Below, in pieces: positions 1 to 6,919 of a stretch of DNA of 10,089 nucleotides (its first letter is position 1; each line of letters opens with the position of its first letter). Source of the stretch: Bacillota bacterium (lineage in GTDB: Bacteria; Bacillota; Clostridia; Oscillospirales; Acutalibacteraceae). The DNA lies in NCBI GenBank assembly GCA_023397245.1, contig JAEWUH010000115.1, forward strand, positions 1-10,089. Direction: 5' to 3'. Below the pieces are notes generated by a model that saw only the letters and a program-made list of their open reading frames with translations, ran no database searches and was not told the DNA's origin. A program made the translations under genes and the position numbers.

Positions 1-22
1 ATTTACAGGAGGGGTATAAATC

Positions 23-1579
23 ATGTCAAGTTCAGGGCAAATTCTGGTCGCCATGTGTATTTATATGGCGGCGGTAATCGGAATCGGGCTTTTCTTCGCA
101 AAAAAGGCGAACGAAAACTCGGATAACTATTTTCTTGGAGGCAGAAGCCTAGGCCCGTGGGTAGCGGCAATGAGCGCCGAAGCTTCCGATATGAGCGGCT
201 GGCTGCTGATGGGCCTGCCGGGCGTAGCTTACTGGTGCGGGCTGAGCGACGCCGCGTGGACGGCAATCGGACTTGCCGCCGGAACCTACATCAACTGGCT
301 GATTGTTGCAACCCGGCTGCGCCGGTACTCGCAGGTTGCGGGCAACGCAATCACGATTCCGGATTTTTTCAGCAACCGTTTTAAGGACAATAAAAAAATC
401 CTGATGACGGTTTCGGCTGTGTTTATCCTTGTATTCTTCACGGTTTACGCTTCCAGCTGCTTTGTTACCTGCGGCAAGCTGTTCAGCACGCTGTTCGGGT
501 TCAGCTACCAGAGCATGATGATTGCGGGCGCGGTATTCGTCATTGTCTATACCTTTCTTGGCGGATTTCTTGCGGAAAGCACCTCCGACTTCATGCAGAG
601 CGTTGTCATGGTGCTTGCGCTCGGAACCATCCTGATTGCGGCAAATATCGCGGCGGGAGGCCCCGGCGCGGTGCTGGACAATATCAATAAAATTCCCGGT
701 TTCTTCACCTTCTTCGGCATTGCGCAGCCAAAGCTTGCGGACGGCGCGCAGCAGGTCGTTTCCGGCGCGCCGGTGTTCGGCGACGCGGGTACATACGGTT
801 TCCTGACCATTATTTCCACACTTTCCTGGGGACTCGGCTATTTCGGCGTGCCGCAGGTCCTGCTGCGGTTTATGGCGATCCGCAAAGCTTCGGAACTGAA
901 AAAATCAAGAAGGATTGCTACCATATGGTGCGTGTTCTCCCTCACTGCGGCGGTTATCATCGGTCTTCTGGGCAGAGCGCTTTATCCGACCGCCCTGCTG
1001 ACCTCAAGCTCATCCGAAAAAATATTCATCGTAATGTCCACAAAGCTGCTGCCGCCGCTGGCCGCCGGTCTGGTCATGGCCGGTATTCTTGCAGCGACTA
1101 TCAGTTCTTCGGACTCTTACCTGCTCATTGCAGCCTCCGCTTTTTCCAAGAATATTTTCCAGGGCCTGCTGAAAAAGGACGCGTCTGAAAAATTAATCAT
1201 GAATGTTTCCCGTATTACGCTGCTTTTGGTGGCGCTGTTCGGAATTTTGATTGCCATGGATGAAAACAGCGTGATTTTCACCGTGGTCGCGTTCGCGTGG
1301 GCGGGCTTCGGCGCCACGTTCGGCCCGATTATGCTGTTCTCTCTGTTTTGGAAAAGAACCAACCTTGCCGGCGCGATTGCGGGCATGCTTGCCGGCGGCG
1401 TCAGCGTGTTTATCTGGAAGCTGGCGCTCAAGCCGATGGGCGGAGTGTTCGGAATCTACGAGCTTCTTCCGGCATTCCTTGTTTCCTGCATTTTCATTGT
1501 AGCCGTTTCCCTTCTTACAAAGAAGCCGGGCAAGGAAATTGAAGAGGAATTCGAGAAGGCCAAAACCTTTGAATGCTGA
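23..1579 (+). CDS. putP: Sodium/proline symporter, SSS family (PutP)
   Basis: A 518-residue, very hydrophobic protein of the sodium:solute symporter family, which imports L-proline with Na+ across the cytoplasmic membrane. Length and about 13 predicted membrane helices fit PutP. The segment YFLGGRSLGPWVAAMSAEAS followed by DMSGWLLMGLPG (residues 36-65) is the PutP signature; D56 and S58 line up with the Na+-site residues D55 and S57 of E. coli PutP. The conserved serine-rich stretch GILAATISSSDSYLL (about residues 353-367) matches the substrate/ion-binding helix 9 region. The C-terminal tail is short, charged and cytoplasmic. The ATG is supported by AGGAGGGG at 7-14, eight bases upstream. Its promoter lies outside the window. 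It converges on the ABC-F gene and shares a terminator hairpin with it. Family assignment is secure; proline as substrate follows from the close motif match but was not tested against other SSS members. Confidence 0.93.
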   Translation: MSSSGQILVAMCIYMAAVIGIGLFFAKKANENSDNYFLGGRSLGPWVAAMSAEASDMSGWLLMGLPGVAYWCGLSDAAWTAIGLAAGTYINWLIVATRLRRYSQVAGNAITIPDFFSNRFKDNKKILMTVSAVFILVFFTVYASSCFVTCGKLFSTLFGFSYQSMMIAGAVFVIVYTFLGGFLAESTSDFMQSVVMVLALGTILIAANIAAGGPGAVLDNINKIPGFFTFFGIAQPKLADGAQQVVSGAPVFGDAGTYGFLTIISTLSWGLGYFGVPQVLLRFMAIRKASELKKSRRIATIWCVFSLTAAVIIGLLGRALYPTALLTSSSSEKIFIVMSTKLLPPLAAGLVMAGILAATISSSDSYLLIAASAFSKNIFQGLLKKDASEKLIMNVSRITLLLVALFGILIAMDENSVIFTVVAFAWAGFGATFGPIMLFSLFWKRTNLAGAIAGMLAGGVSVFIWKLALKPMGGVFGIYELLPAFLVSCIFIVAVSLLTKKPGKEIEEEFEKAKTFEC

Positions 1580-1600
1580 TATCTCCATAATAAAACGGCC

Positions 1601-1640
1601 AGGGCGACGCTACCGTTACGGTAACGCCGCCCTTTATAAT
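1601..1640. terminator. Bidirectional terminator between putP and the ABC-F gene
   Basis: A 15-base arm at 1601-1615 and a complementary arm at 1619-1633 enclose a 3-base loop, with two imperfect positions. On the plus strand the stem runs into CCCTTTATAAT, serving putP. On the minus strand the two imperfect positions become G-U pairs and the stem is followed, after GGCCG, by TTTTATTAT, serving the ABC-F cluster. The better pairing on the minus strand suggests that direction is the stronger one (inference). Confidence 0.8.
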
Positions 1641-1654
1641 GAAGTTCTATTTGC

Positions 1655-3442
1655 TCACTGATTTTCAATCCGCTCCGCCAGCTCATTCAGGTAAACCCAG
1701 CGGTCGGTTTTCTCCGCCAGCTCCTTTTCCAACTCACTCTTTTTTGTGAGAAGCTCCTGTAAAGCCGCAAAATTGCTCGCCTGCGATTCGATCTCCGTCT
1801 GCACGGCCGCCAGCTTCTGTTCAAGGCTTTCGATCACGGAGTCGATTTCATCAAACTCGCGCTGTTCCTTAAACGTAAATTTCAGCTTTGTGCTCTTGGG
1901 GCGGGCGGTCTTCGGCTTTTCCGGGGCCGCTTCCGATTCCGCAGCCGTTCCCTTTTCCTCCTCCGCGCGCTTTTCCAGATAATCGGTATAGCCGCCGAGA
2001 TATTGGGCAAGGGTACCGTCCGGCTCAAATGCAAAAAGGTGCCCCGCGGTTTTGTCGAGAAAATAGCGGTCGTGGGAAACCGCAATCACCGCACCGGCGA
2101 AGTCCTCCAGATAATCCTCCAGTATGGTAAGCGTTTCAACGTCCAGATCATTTGTGGGCTCGTCCAGGAAAAGCACATTCGGCGCCTGTGCCAGAATTTT
2201 CAGCAAAAACAGTCTGCGCCGCTCCCCACCGGAGAGCCTGCCGATGACAGTATATTGCAACTCGGAGGGAAACAGAAATTTTTCCAGCAGCTGGGAGGGA
2301 GTAAGCATTCCCTCCGGCGTGGCGATTTGCTCCGCAATGGCGCTGATATAATCGATTACGCGCAGGGAAGTGTCCATTTCTTCGCTCTCCTGCGAAAAAT
2401 AGCCGATTTTCACGGTCTCGCCCACGCTGACGCTGCCGGTGTCCGGCGGCACCTGCCCAAGCAGAATTTTCAGCAGCGTGGATTTTCCGCAGCCGTTCGG
2501 CCCGATGATTCCAAGGCGGTCGTCCCGCAGCAGATTGTAGCTGAAATCATGAAATAATACCTGTCCGTCGTAGCTTTTCGATATGTTTTCGATTTCGATG
2601 ATTTTCTTCCCGAGGCGGGAAGTGATGGAACCGAGCTGCAGCTTCTGCTGTTCGGCGGGCGCTGATTGACTGCTCAATTCCTCGTAGCGTTCCACGCGAA
2701 ATCTTGCTTTTGTGCTCCTTGCGCGGGCGCCGCGGCGAATCCAGGCAAGCTCCCTGCGGAGCAAAGTCTGGCGCTTGCGCTCCGTTGCGGCCAGCATATC
2801 CTCTCTCTGTGCCTTTAGCTCAAGATATTCGGAATAATTCGCCGGATACATCGCCAGCGTTCCGTTTTGCAGCTCCCCGATGCGGTTCGTTACTTTCTCC
2901 AGGAAATAGCGGTCGTGGGTAATCATAAGCAGGGCACCGGTGTAGCGGGCAAGGTAGGTTTCCAGCCAGCAGACGGTTTCGCTGTCGATATGGTTCGTGG
3001 GTTCGTCCAGAATCAGAAGATCGGCTTTCCCCGCGAGCGCCGCAGCCATCGCCGCACGCTTTTTCTGCCCGCCGGAAAGCCGGCTGACATCCTGCTCAAA
3101 ATCCGTGATACCCAGTTTGGTAAGAATCGCCTTGCACTCGTATTCCTGTGCGCCGTTCTTTCCTTTTGCGGCGTTCGCCCAGACGTGCTCCCAGACAGTG
3201 CTGTGCTTTTCAAACACCGGGTTCTGCGGCAGGTAACCGATACGGATTCCGGCCGCTTTTGTAATAGTGCCGTCGTCCGGTATCTCCTCCCCGGCCAGAA
3301 TCTTCAGGAAGGTGGATTTTCCCGTACCGTTTACGCCGATAATCCCGATTTTGTCGCCCTCGCTGACGGTAAGGGACACGTCCCGCAAAAGCGGCCGTTC
3401 CACATAGCTTTTATTCAGATGTTCCGCTGTCAGTATGATCAA
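1655..3442 (-). CDS. ABC-F family ATPase, Uup/YfmR type
   Basis: A soluble ribosome-associated ATPase of 595 residues with two ABC domains and no membrane part. Domain 1 has Walker A GVNGTGKS (36-43), signature LSGGQ (122-126) and Walker B ending LILDEPTNHID (143-153). Domain 2 has GPNGCGKS (314-321), LSGGE (403-407) and LFLDEPTNDLD (424-434). Between them (about 200-270) lies the basic linker that contacts P-site tRNA in this family. The last 70 or so residues form a charged coiled coil beginning FTFKEQREFDEID, typical of Uup and YfmR rather than EttA. Family members act at stalled or slowly translating ribosomes; a few give antibiotic resistance, but the C-terminal domain argues for the housekeeping Uup/YfmR group. 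The start is TTG at 3442: GGAG at 3450-3453 is seven bases upstream, the product then begins MIILTAEHLNKSY as homologues do, and no in-frame ATG exists before domain 1. It overlaps the upstream small gene by 32 bases. Confidence 0.93.
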   Translation of the reverse strand: MIILTAEHLNKSYVERPLLRDVSLTVSEGDKIGIIGVNGTGKSTFLKILAGEEIPDDGTITKAAGIRIGYLPQNPVFEKHSTVWEHVWANAAKGKNGAQEYECKAILTKLGITDFEQDVSRLSGGQKKRAAMAAALAGKADLLILDEPTNHIDSETVCWLETYLARYTGALLMITHDRYFLEKVTNRIGELQNGTLAMYPANYSEYLELKAQREDMLAATERKRQTLLRRELAWIRRGARARSTKARFRVERYEELSSQSAPAEQQKLQLGSITSRLGKKIIEIENISKSYDGQVLFHDFSYNLLRDDRLGIIGPNGCGKSTLLKILLGQVPPDTGSVSVGETVKIGYFSQESEEMDTSLRVIDYISAIAEQIATPEGMLTPSQLLEKFLFPSELQYTVIGRLSGGERRRLFLLKILAQAPNVLFLDEPTNDLDVETLTILEDYLEDFAGAVIAVSHDRYFLDKTAGHLFAFEPDGTLAQYLGGYTDYLEKRAEEEKGTAAESEAAPEKPKTARPKSTKLKFTFKEQREFDEIDSVIESLEQKLAAVQTEIESQASNFAALQELLTKKSELEKELAEKTDRWVYLNELAERIENQ

Positions 3443-3650
3443 TGTCTTTCTCCAATTCCTCGTTCGTTTCTTCGTCCGGCTCATCCCAGCTGCAGAAGGC
3501 AAGATACATTCCGCCAAGCGCCGCAAAACAGGCAACCATCGCGGCCGCAATCGCCCACTCAGTGATATCAAACGGCCCGAGAACCATGGAAACAAGCGTT
3601 AATGCCAGTCCGATTTCAAAAAAGATCATCGCAAGCCTTGAGTCACTCAT
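3411..3650 (-). CDS. Small two-helix membrane protein with acidic C-terminal tail
   Basis: A 79-residue protein that I do not recognise by name. Two hydrophobic segments (about 6-27 and 31-53) are joined by a very short turn, GPFDITE, predicting a membrane hairpin. The tail (54-79) carries 12 Asp/Glu and one Lys, and is likely cytoplasmic given the few N-terminal charges, though topology is uncertain. It is judged real because AGGAGG stands eight bases before its ATG, it overlaps the rsmA stop by 8 bases, and the downstream ABC-F gene begins inside its last codons. The ORF could extend upstream to 3776, but that part lies inside rsmA in another frame and has no such site. The arrangement implies translational coupling with both neighbours. 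Function unknown; a membrane anchor or adaptor for a translation-linked factor is speculation. Confidence 0.78.
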   Translation of the reverse strand: MSDSRLAMIFFEIGLALTLVSMVLGPFDITEWAIAAAMVACFAALGGMYLAFCSWDEPDEETNEELEKDIDHTDSGTSE

Positions 3651-4530
3651 TCTGCGAACCTCCTGTCTGTTCTCTGCCTGCAAATATTTGATTGGAAAGC
3701 GCGGCAAGCTGCTCCATCGTGAGCTGCTCCGCCCGCGCGTTTGCGGCGATACCGGAACGTTCCAGCGCGGCGGCAACCTGCTCTTTTGCGAGCGAAAGTC
3801 CCGCGGATACCGAATTCAGCACTGTTTTTCGCCGCTGCCCGAACGCCGCCTTGACAAGCGCAAAAAAATGCTTCTCGTTATTAATCCGGACTTCCGGTTC
3901 CTTCCGTATATCCAGCCGGATCACCGCCGAATCCACATTCGGCGAAGGAAGAAAGCTGGTACGGTTTACACCGAACAGGATGCGCGGTTCCGCGAAGTAC
4001 TGCACCGCCGCGCTCACCGCGCCGCACTCCCGGCTGCCCGGCAGCGCGCACAGGCGGTCGGCGGCCTCCTTCTGCACCATAACGGTAATACTGCGGATGG
4101 GCAGGCGCTCCTCCAAAAGCCGCATGATTACGGGCGAGGTGATATAGTAGGGCAGGTTCGCGCAGACTGCGACGTCCATACCGGCAAATTCCTCCGCAAT
4201 CAGCTTTTGAAGATCGATTTTAAGGATATCGCCGTTTATTACTTTTACATTGGAAAACCCGCCGAGCGTTTCCTCAAGAACTGGAAGCAGGCGCTGATCC
4301 AGCTCCACGGAAACCACCTTTTCCGTGCGGGCGGCAAGCTCCGCAGTAAGCACACCGATTCCGGGGCCGACCTCCAAAACGCCGACGCCCTTCCCCGCTC
4401 CGCTTTCCTCCGCCATCCGCGGGCAGACCTCCGGGTTGATGAGGAAATTCTGCCCCAGAGACTTTGCAAAATGGAACCCGTGGCGCGAAAGCACACTTTT
4501 AATTGTAGTAATATCTGAAAGCTGGCTCAT
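3643..4530 (-). CDS. rsmA: 16S rRNA (adenine1518-N6/adenine1519-N6)-dimethyltransferase
   Basis: RsmA (KsgA) adds two methyl groups from S-adenosylmethionine to each of two adjacent adenines near the 3' end of 16S rRNA, a late 30S assembly step in the cytoplasm. The 295-residue length is normal. Visible motifs: the N-terminal FAKSLGQNFLIN (21-32), the SAM-binding loop LEVGPGIGVLT (52-62), acidic E76 after strand 2, GDIL (100-103), and the catalytic NLPYY (125-129). The C-terminal half (about 200-295) is the small helical rRNA-recognition domain, including the family segment FGQRRKT. The ATG at 4530 is preceded by GGAGAGA. The final codons, CAGAATGAGTGA, contain the start of the next gene, giving an 8-base overlap. 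A long imperfect palindrome lies in its leader. Loss of this enzyme in other bacteria gives kasugamycin resistance (family knowledge). A methylase of the related Erm family is unlikely, because of the operon context and the KsgA-specific N-terminus. Confidence 0.95.
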   Translation of the reverse strand: MSQLSDITTIKSVLSRHGFHFAKSLGQNFLINPEVCPRMAEESGAGKGVGVLEVGPGIGVLTAELAARTEKVVSVELDQRLLPVLEETLGGFSNVKVINGDILKIDLQKLIAEEFAGMDVAVCANLPYYITSPVIMRLLEERLPIRSITVMVQKEAADRLCALPGSRECGAVSAAVQYFAEPRILFGVNRTSFLPSPNVDSAVIRLDIRKEPEVRINNEKHFFALVKAAFGQRRKTVLNSVSAGLSLAKEQVAAALERSGIAANARAEQLTMEQLAALSNQIFAGREQTGGSQNE

Positions 4531-4551
4531 TCTGTCTCTCCAATTACTTTT

Positions 4552-4633
4552 GAACCCGTTCTCATAGCTCGCAACACCATTTAGACGGCAATTTTTCGTC
4601 GCTATGGTGTTTCTCCCTTATGAGAACAGGTTC
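4552..4633 (-). ncRNA. Structured 82-base imperfect palindrome in the probable rsmA leader
   Basis: Outer arms of 15 bases (4552-4566 and 4619-4633) are complementary at 14 positions. On the minus strand the fifteenth is a U-G pair, while on the plus strand it is a C-A mismatch, so the fold is better as minus-strand RNA, the sense of rsmA. Inside follow an internal loop, an 8-base perfect helix (4573-4580 with 4604-4611), a 3x3 loop, a 4-base helix (4584-4587 with 4597-4600) and a 9-base loop. The end of the element lies 21 bases before the rsmA ATG. No U-run follows on either side, so it does not look like a terminator. It may be a cis-acting leader structure or a small palindromic repeat element. 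I recognise no named RNA family. Confidence 0.5.
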
Positions 4634-4658
4634 TTACTGTTTCCATAAATCAGAAAAT

Positions 4659-4664
4659 ATTATA
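4659..4664 (-). promoter_or_regulatory. Probable extended -10 promoter for rsmA
   Basis: Read on the minus strand, the site is TGATATAAT, a perfect -10 hexamer with the TGn extension. The -35 region about 17 bases upstream (TGGAAT) is poor, which is common for extended -10 promoters. Transcription would begin near 4650, making a leader of roughly 120 bases that includes the whole 4552-4633 palindrome. Inferred from sequence only. Confidence 0.55.
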
Positions 4665-4687
4665 TCATACAAGTTGCCGGAATTCCA

Positions 4688-4716
4688 TTGATTATTCGTC
4701 GAAAATACAATATGAT
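4688..4716 (+). promoter_or_regulatory. Probable sigma-A promoter for the dCMP deaminase gene
   Basis: TTGATT at 4688-4693 and TATGAT at 4711-4716 are separated by exactly 17 bases, a good match to the vegetative consensus. The -10 hexamer ends 33 bases before the ATG at 4750, so the leader would be short. It is divergent from the rsmA promoter, and the two core regions lie close together. Confidence 0.6.
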
Positions 4717-4749
4717 AAGGAAGGAAAACAAAAAACGGGAGGCATAAAA

Positions 4750-5238
4750 ATGGTTCGTACAGACAAAGAAAATTATTACCTCGATATCGCGGAGACCGTA
4801 CTGGAGCGCGGGACCTGCCTGCGCAGGAATTTCGGCGCGATTATTGTAAAGCATGATGAGATCGTGTCCTCAGGCTACACCGGCGCGCCGCGCGGCCGTA
4901 AGAACTGCATTGACACCGGCATCTGCGTGCGCGAATCGCTGGGTGTGCCGCGCGGAGAGCGCTACGAGCTCTGCCGCTCCGTTCACGCCGAAGCCAACGC
5001 CATTATCAGCGCTTCCCGCAGCGATATGATCGGAAGCACGCTCTACCTTGTAGGCAAAGACGCCAAAACCGGGGAGTACGTGGAAAACACCTCTTCCTGC
5101 TCCATGTGCAAGCGCATGATCATCAACGCTGGAATCGAACGCGTAATTGCCCGCAGCACCAAAACGGAATACACGGAAATCAGCGTAAGCGACTGGGTGG
5201 AAAACGACGAATCCCTTAACGGAAAATACGGGTACTGA
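4750..5238 (+). CDS. dCMP deaminase family protein (ComEB-like)
   Basis: A 162-residue zinc-dependent cytidine/deoxycytidylate deaminase. The expected reaction is dCMP to dUMP plus ammonia, feeding thymidylate synthesis in the cytoplasm; the Bacillus homologue is encoded in the com locus. The catalytic zinc motif is complete: H79-A-E81-A-N-A, with E81 as proton shuttle, and C117-x-x-C120 as the remaining ligands. The usual proline before the first cysteine is replaced by serine (SSCSMCKRMIINAGI). Additional cysteines and charged residues at 53-75 (NCIDTGIC, ELCRSVHAE) resemble the insert of dCMP deaminases rather than of tRNA adenosine deaminases. GGGAGG at 4737-4742 lies seven bases before the ATG. 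It is monocistronic, between its own promoter and a strong terminator. The exact nucleotide substrate is inferred from family and was not shown by the sequence. Confidence 0.88.
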   Translation: MVRTDKENYYLDIAETVLERGTCLRRNFGAIIVKHDEIVSSGYTGAPRGRKNCIDTGICVRESLGVPRGERYELCRSVHAEANAIISASRSDMIGSTLYLVGKDAKTGEYVENTSSCSMCKRMIINAGIERVIARSTKTEYTEISVSDWVENDESLNGKYGY

Positions 5239-5292
5239 TTGATCGGAAGCCAACCGGAAAAGCACTCTATAAAAACCTTAAATATACATAGA

Positions 5293-5340
5293 CCACTCGG
5301 CGAACCCGCGATAAACGGGTTTACCGGGTGGTTTTGTTGT
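5293..5340 (+). terminator. Intrinsic terminator of the dCMP deaminase gene
   Basis: An 8-base helix (5293-5300 with 5324-5331, one G-U pair) is stacked on a 6-base helix (AACCCG 5303-5308 with CGGGTT 5316-5321) over a small loop, followed by TTTTGTTGTT. It lies 54 bases after the stop codon. On the minus strand it also follows the VOC gene, but there the trailing run (TCTATGTATATTT) is weaker, so it is mainly a plus-strand terminator. Confidence 0.85.
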
Positions 5341-5374
5341 TCCTGCGGCCGATAAAGCCGTGCGCCTGCCGGTA

Positions 5375-5821
5375 TTACCTGCTCCAGCTCTGCAGTTCGA
5401 TAATATTCCCCTCCGGGTCTTTTGCATACACGAACGTCGCAGTCACACGGTTCGGGTACTCGGTTTTAACCAGTTCTCCGACCTGCCCGCCGCCTTCCCG
5501 AATCACTTGTTCCAGCACCGCCGCCACGTCGTCCACTTCAAAGGCCAGATGTCCCAGTCCCATGCCGTTTATGACTTTCGGATTTCCCGCATCCATGCTG
5601 CCGTACGAAAAAATCTCCAGAGTAGGCAGGCTTTCGCCATACCCCGGCAGAGCTAAGTGCTCCCCTTCCAGATGAGCGTTCTTAATGCCGGTTAGCCGGT
5701 CAAGCCATTCACCGCTCAAATCCCGCTGCGGAGGGACCGGCCTGCACCCAAAAACATTCTGATAGAACAGGGAAAGCTTCTTCCAGTCCTTCGCGATAAT
5801 ATTTGTATGGACGTATCTCAT
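5375..5821 (-). CDS. VOC family protein (glyoxalase/dioxygenase-like)
   Basis: A 148-residue protein with the vicinal oxygen chelate fold: two beta-alpha-beta-beta-beta halves, the first starting MRYVHTNIIAKDWKKLSLFYQNVFG and the second GLGHLAFEVDDV. The four positions that bind metal in this superfamily are all occupied, H5, E69, H91 and E142, so it is probably a metalloenzyme of the lactoylglutathione lyase or methylmalonyl-CoA epimerase kind rather than an antibiotic-binding protein. The substrate cannot be told from sequence. The ATG is supported by AGGAGG seven bases upstream. It follows azlD after 55 bases with no terminator visible between them, so it is probably cotranscribed with azlCD; whether it has anything to do with amino acid export is unknown. 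Confidence 0.82.
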   Translation of the reverse strand: MRYVHTNIIAKDWKKLSLFYQNVFGCRPVPPQRDLSGEWLDRLTGIKNAHLEGEHLALPGYGESLPTLEIFSYGSMDAGNPKVINGMGLGHLAFEVDDVAAVLEQVIREGGGQVGELVKTEYPNRVTATFVYAKDPEGNIIELQSWSR

Positions 5822-5876
5822 CAGGAATCCTCCTACACCGGTTTTAAGTAAAAATTCTCACTGCTCCAAAAGTTTT

Positions 5877-6203
5877 TTATCCCAATCCCGCAATACGAAT
5901 CATCTGCTCCGTAACAAAGACCGCGGCGGTGGAGCCGAGCGCGACCGTGAGCAGCCCCTTGCCCCTGAAGGCAAGAAAGAGCGCCGCAGCCAGCCCGACG
6001 CCCGCCGAATACACATTCGCGGTGGAATACAGGATGGCCGGAAAGGTCATGGCGGCCAGCACGGCATACGGCACATAGGCCAGAAAGGAACGGATAAACC
6101 GGTTCGTAATTTTCTTTCTGAAAATCGCGAGGGGCAGCATGCGGACAAGATAGGTTACAATGGCCATGATGAAAATAGAGATCAGAATTCTGGTGTAATT
6201 CAT
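5877..6203 (-). CDS. azlD: Branched-chain amino acid export subunit AzlD
   Basis: A 108-residue integral membrane protein, the normal size of AzlD, with about four hydrophobic segments (roughly 5-25, 38-60, 63-82 and 86-104). The family hallmark near the N-terminus, TYLVRMLPLAIFRKKITNRFIRSFLAYVPYAVLAAMTFPAIL, with its basic loop and the proline-rich VPYAVL segment, is clear. AzlD is the small partner of AzlC; together they export branched-chain amino acids and toxic analogues (in Bacillus subtilis, 4-azaleucine resistance). Its ATG overlaps the azlC stop as ATGA, and GGAGG lies shortly upstream within the azlC 3' end, so translation is coupled. Confidence 0.9.
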   Translation of the reverse strand: MNYTRILISIFIMAIVTYLVRMLPLAIFRKKITNRFIRSFLAYVPYAVLAAMTFPAILYSTANVYSAGVGLAAALFLAFRGKGLLTVALGSTAAVFVTEQMIRIAGLG

Positions 6204-6919
6204 TCTGCCGCCTCCGTTTCATGGACGGGATAGCGCAGCGCGGCGTAGGCCGACGCAATCACCGCGCACAGAATGATCACCCAGCCGCCGGAAAGCCGGT
6301 TGATACCCGGGACCCATTTAAACGCACAGCTGAATACCGAAGCAATGAGGATCACCCGCAGAACCGGTCTGGAATGGCGCGCGGGCGGTATGATAATCGC
6401 AAGGAACATCCCGTAAATCGCGATACCCAGCGCGGTGCGCACGCCCGCCGGCAGAAGGCCGGTCGCGGTAGCGCCAAGCAGGGTGCCGAGCGCCCAGCCA
6501 AGGTACGGCACGGCAATCAAGCCGGAAAGATAGCGCGCGTTCACGCTGCCCTGCTGCTGCATGGCAACCGCGAAGATTTCATCCGTTATTCCGAAGGACA
6601 GTGCCCACCTTTGAAGCCTCGTCATGGTATCATCGATTCTTTGTGAAAGCGAAAGCGACATCAGCATATACCGGATATTGATGACAAGCGTGGTCACCGC
6701 GATCTCAAGGTACAGGCCGCCGGAAAGAATCAGCGCCGTGCCGGCAAACTGCCCCGCGCTGGTCAGATTGGTCATGGAAATCAGCAGCGCCGCCCACACC
6801 GGCAGACCGCCCTGCGTGGCCATCATGCCGAACGCAAAGGAGACGCTGACATATCCAAGGCAGATCGGCAGGCCGTCCTTCAATCCCTTTTTCATTGTTA
6901 AAGTCTGATTTTCCTGCAT
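6200..6919 (-). CDS. azlC: Branched-chain amino acid export subunit AzlC
   Basis: A 239-residue membrane protein, the large subunit of the AzlCD (LIV-E-type) exporter. The conserved N-terminal block appears as KKGLKDGLPICLGYVSVSFAFG, followed by the family core SMTNLTSAGQFAGTALILSGG and the strongly conserved LVINIRYMLMSLSLSQ. Seven or so hydrophobic segments are spread along the chain, ending in a short cytoplasmic tail. I place the start at the ATG at 6919, preceded by GGGGAG with a 4-base gap. A TTG four codons earlier (6931) has no ribosome binding site. The stop overlaps azlD by 4 bases. The neighbouring leuAB operon makes leucine, and export by this pair would relieve excess (inference). 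I saw no T-box or other recognisable leader in the 118 bases between this start and the leuB terminator hairpin. Confidence 0.92.
   Translation of the reverse strand: MQENQTLTMKKGLKDGLPICLGYVSVSFAFGMMATQGGLPVWAALLISMTNLTSAGQFAGTALILSGGLYLEIAVTTLVINIRYMLMSLSLSQRIDDTMTRLQRWALSFGITDEIFAVAMQQQGSVNARYLSGLIAVPYLGWALGTLLGATATGLLPAGVRTALGIAIYGMFLAIIIPPARHSRPVLRVILIASVFSCAFKWVPGINRLSGGWVIILCAVIASAYAALRYPVHETEAAE

Noticed and set aside
1655..3442. ABC-F protein as an antibiotic-resistance determinant
   Set aside because: The long C-terminal coiled coil and the linkage to rsmA point to the housekeeping Uup/YfmR group rather than resistance types such as Vga, Msr or Optr.
3443..3595. N-terminal extension of the ABC-F protein to a TTG at 3595
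   Set aside because: The 51 extra residues are an out-of-frame reading of the small membrane gene, are unlike any ABC-F N-terminus, and lack a ribosome binding site; the TTG at 3442 has one.
3442..4518. Plus-strand open frame of 358 codons opposite rsmA and the small gene
   Set aside because: It has no family-like motifs and no ribosome binding site, is rich in Arg/His as expected for an antisense shadow of a GC-rich gene, and lies opposite a clearly coding rsmA.
4544..4638. TTACT direct repeats around the palindrome as a proven target-site duplication
   Set aside because: The left copy is three bases away from the palindrome end while the right copy is adjacent, and a 5-base repeat is easily chance. 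It is kept only as a hint within the palindrome finding.
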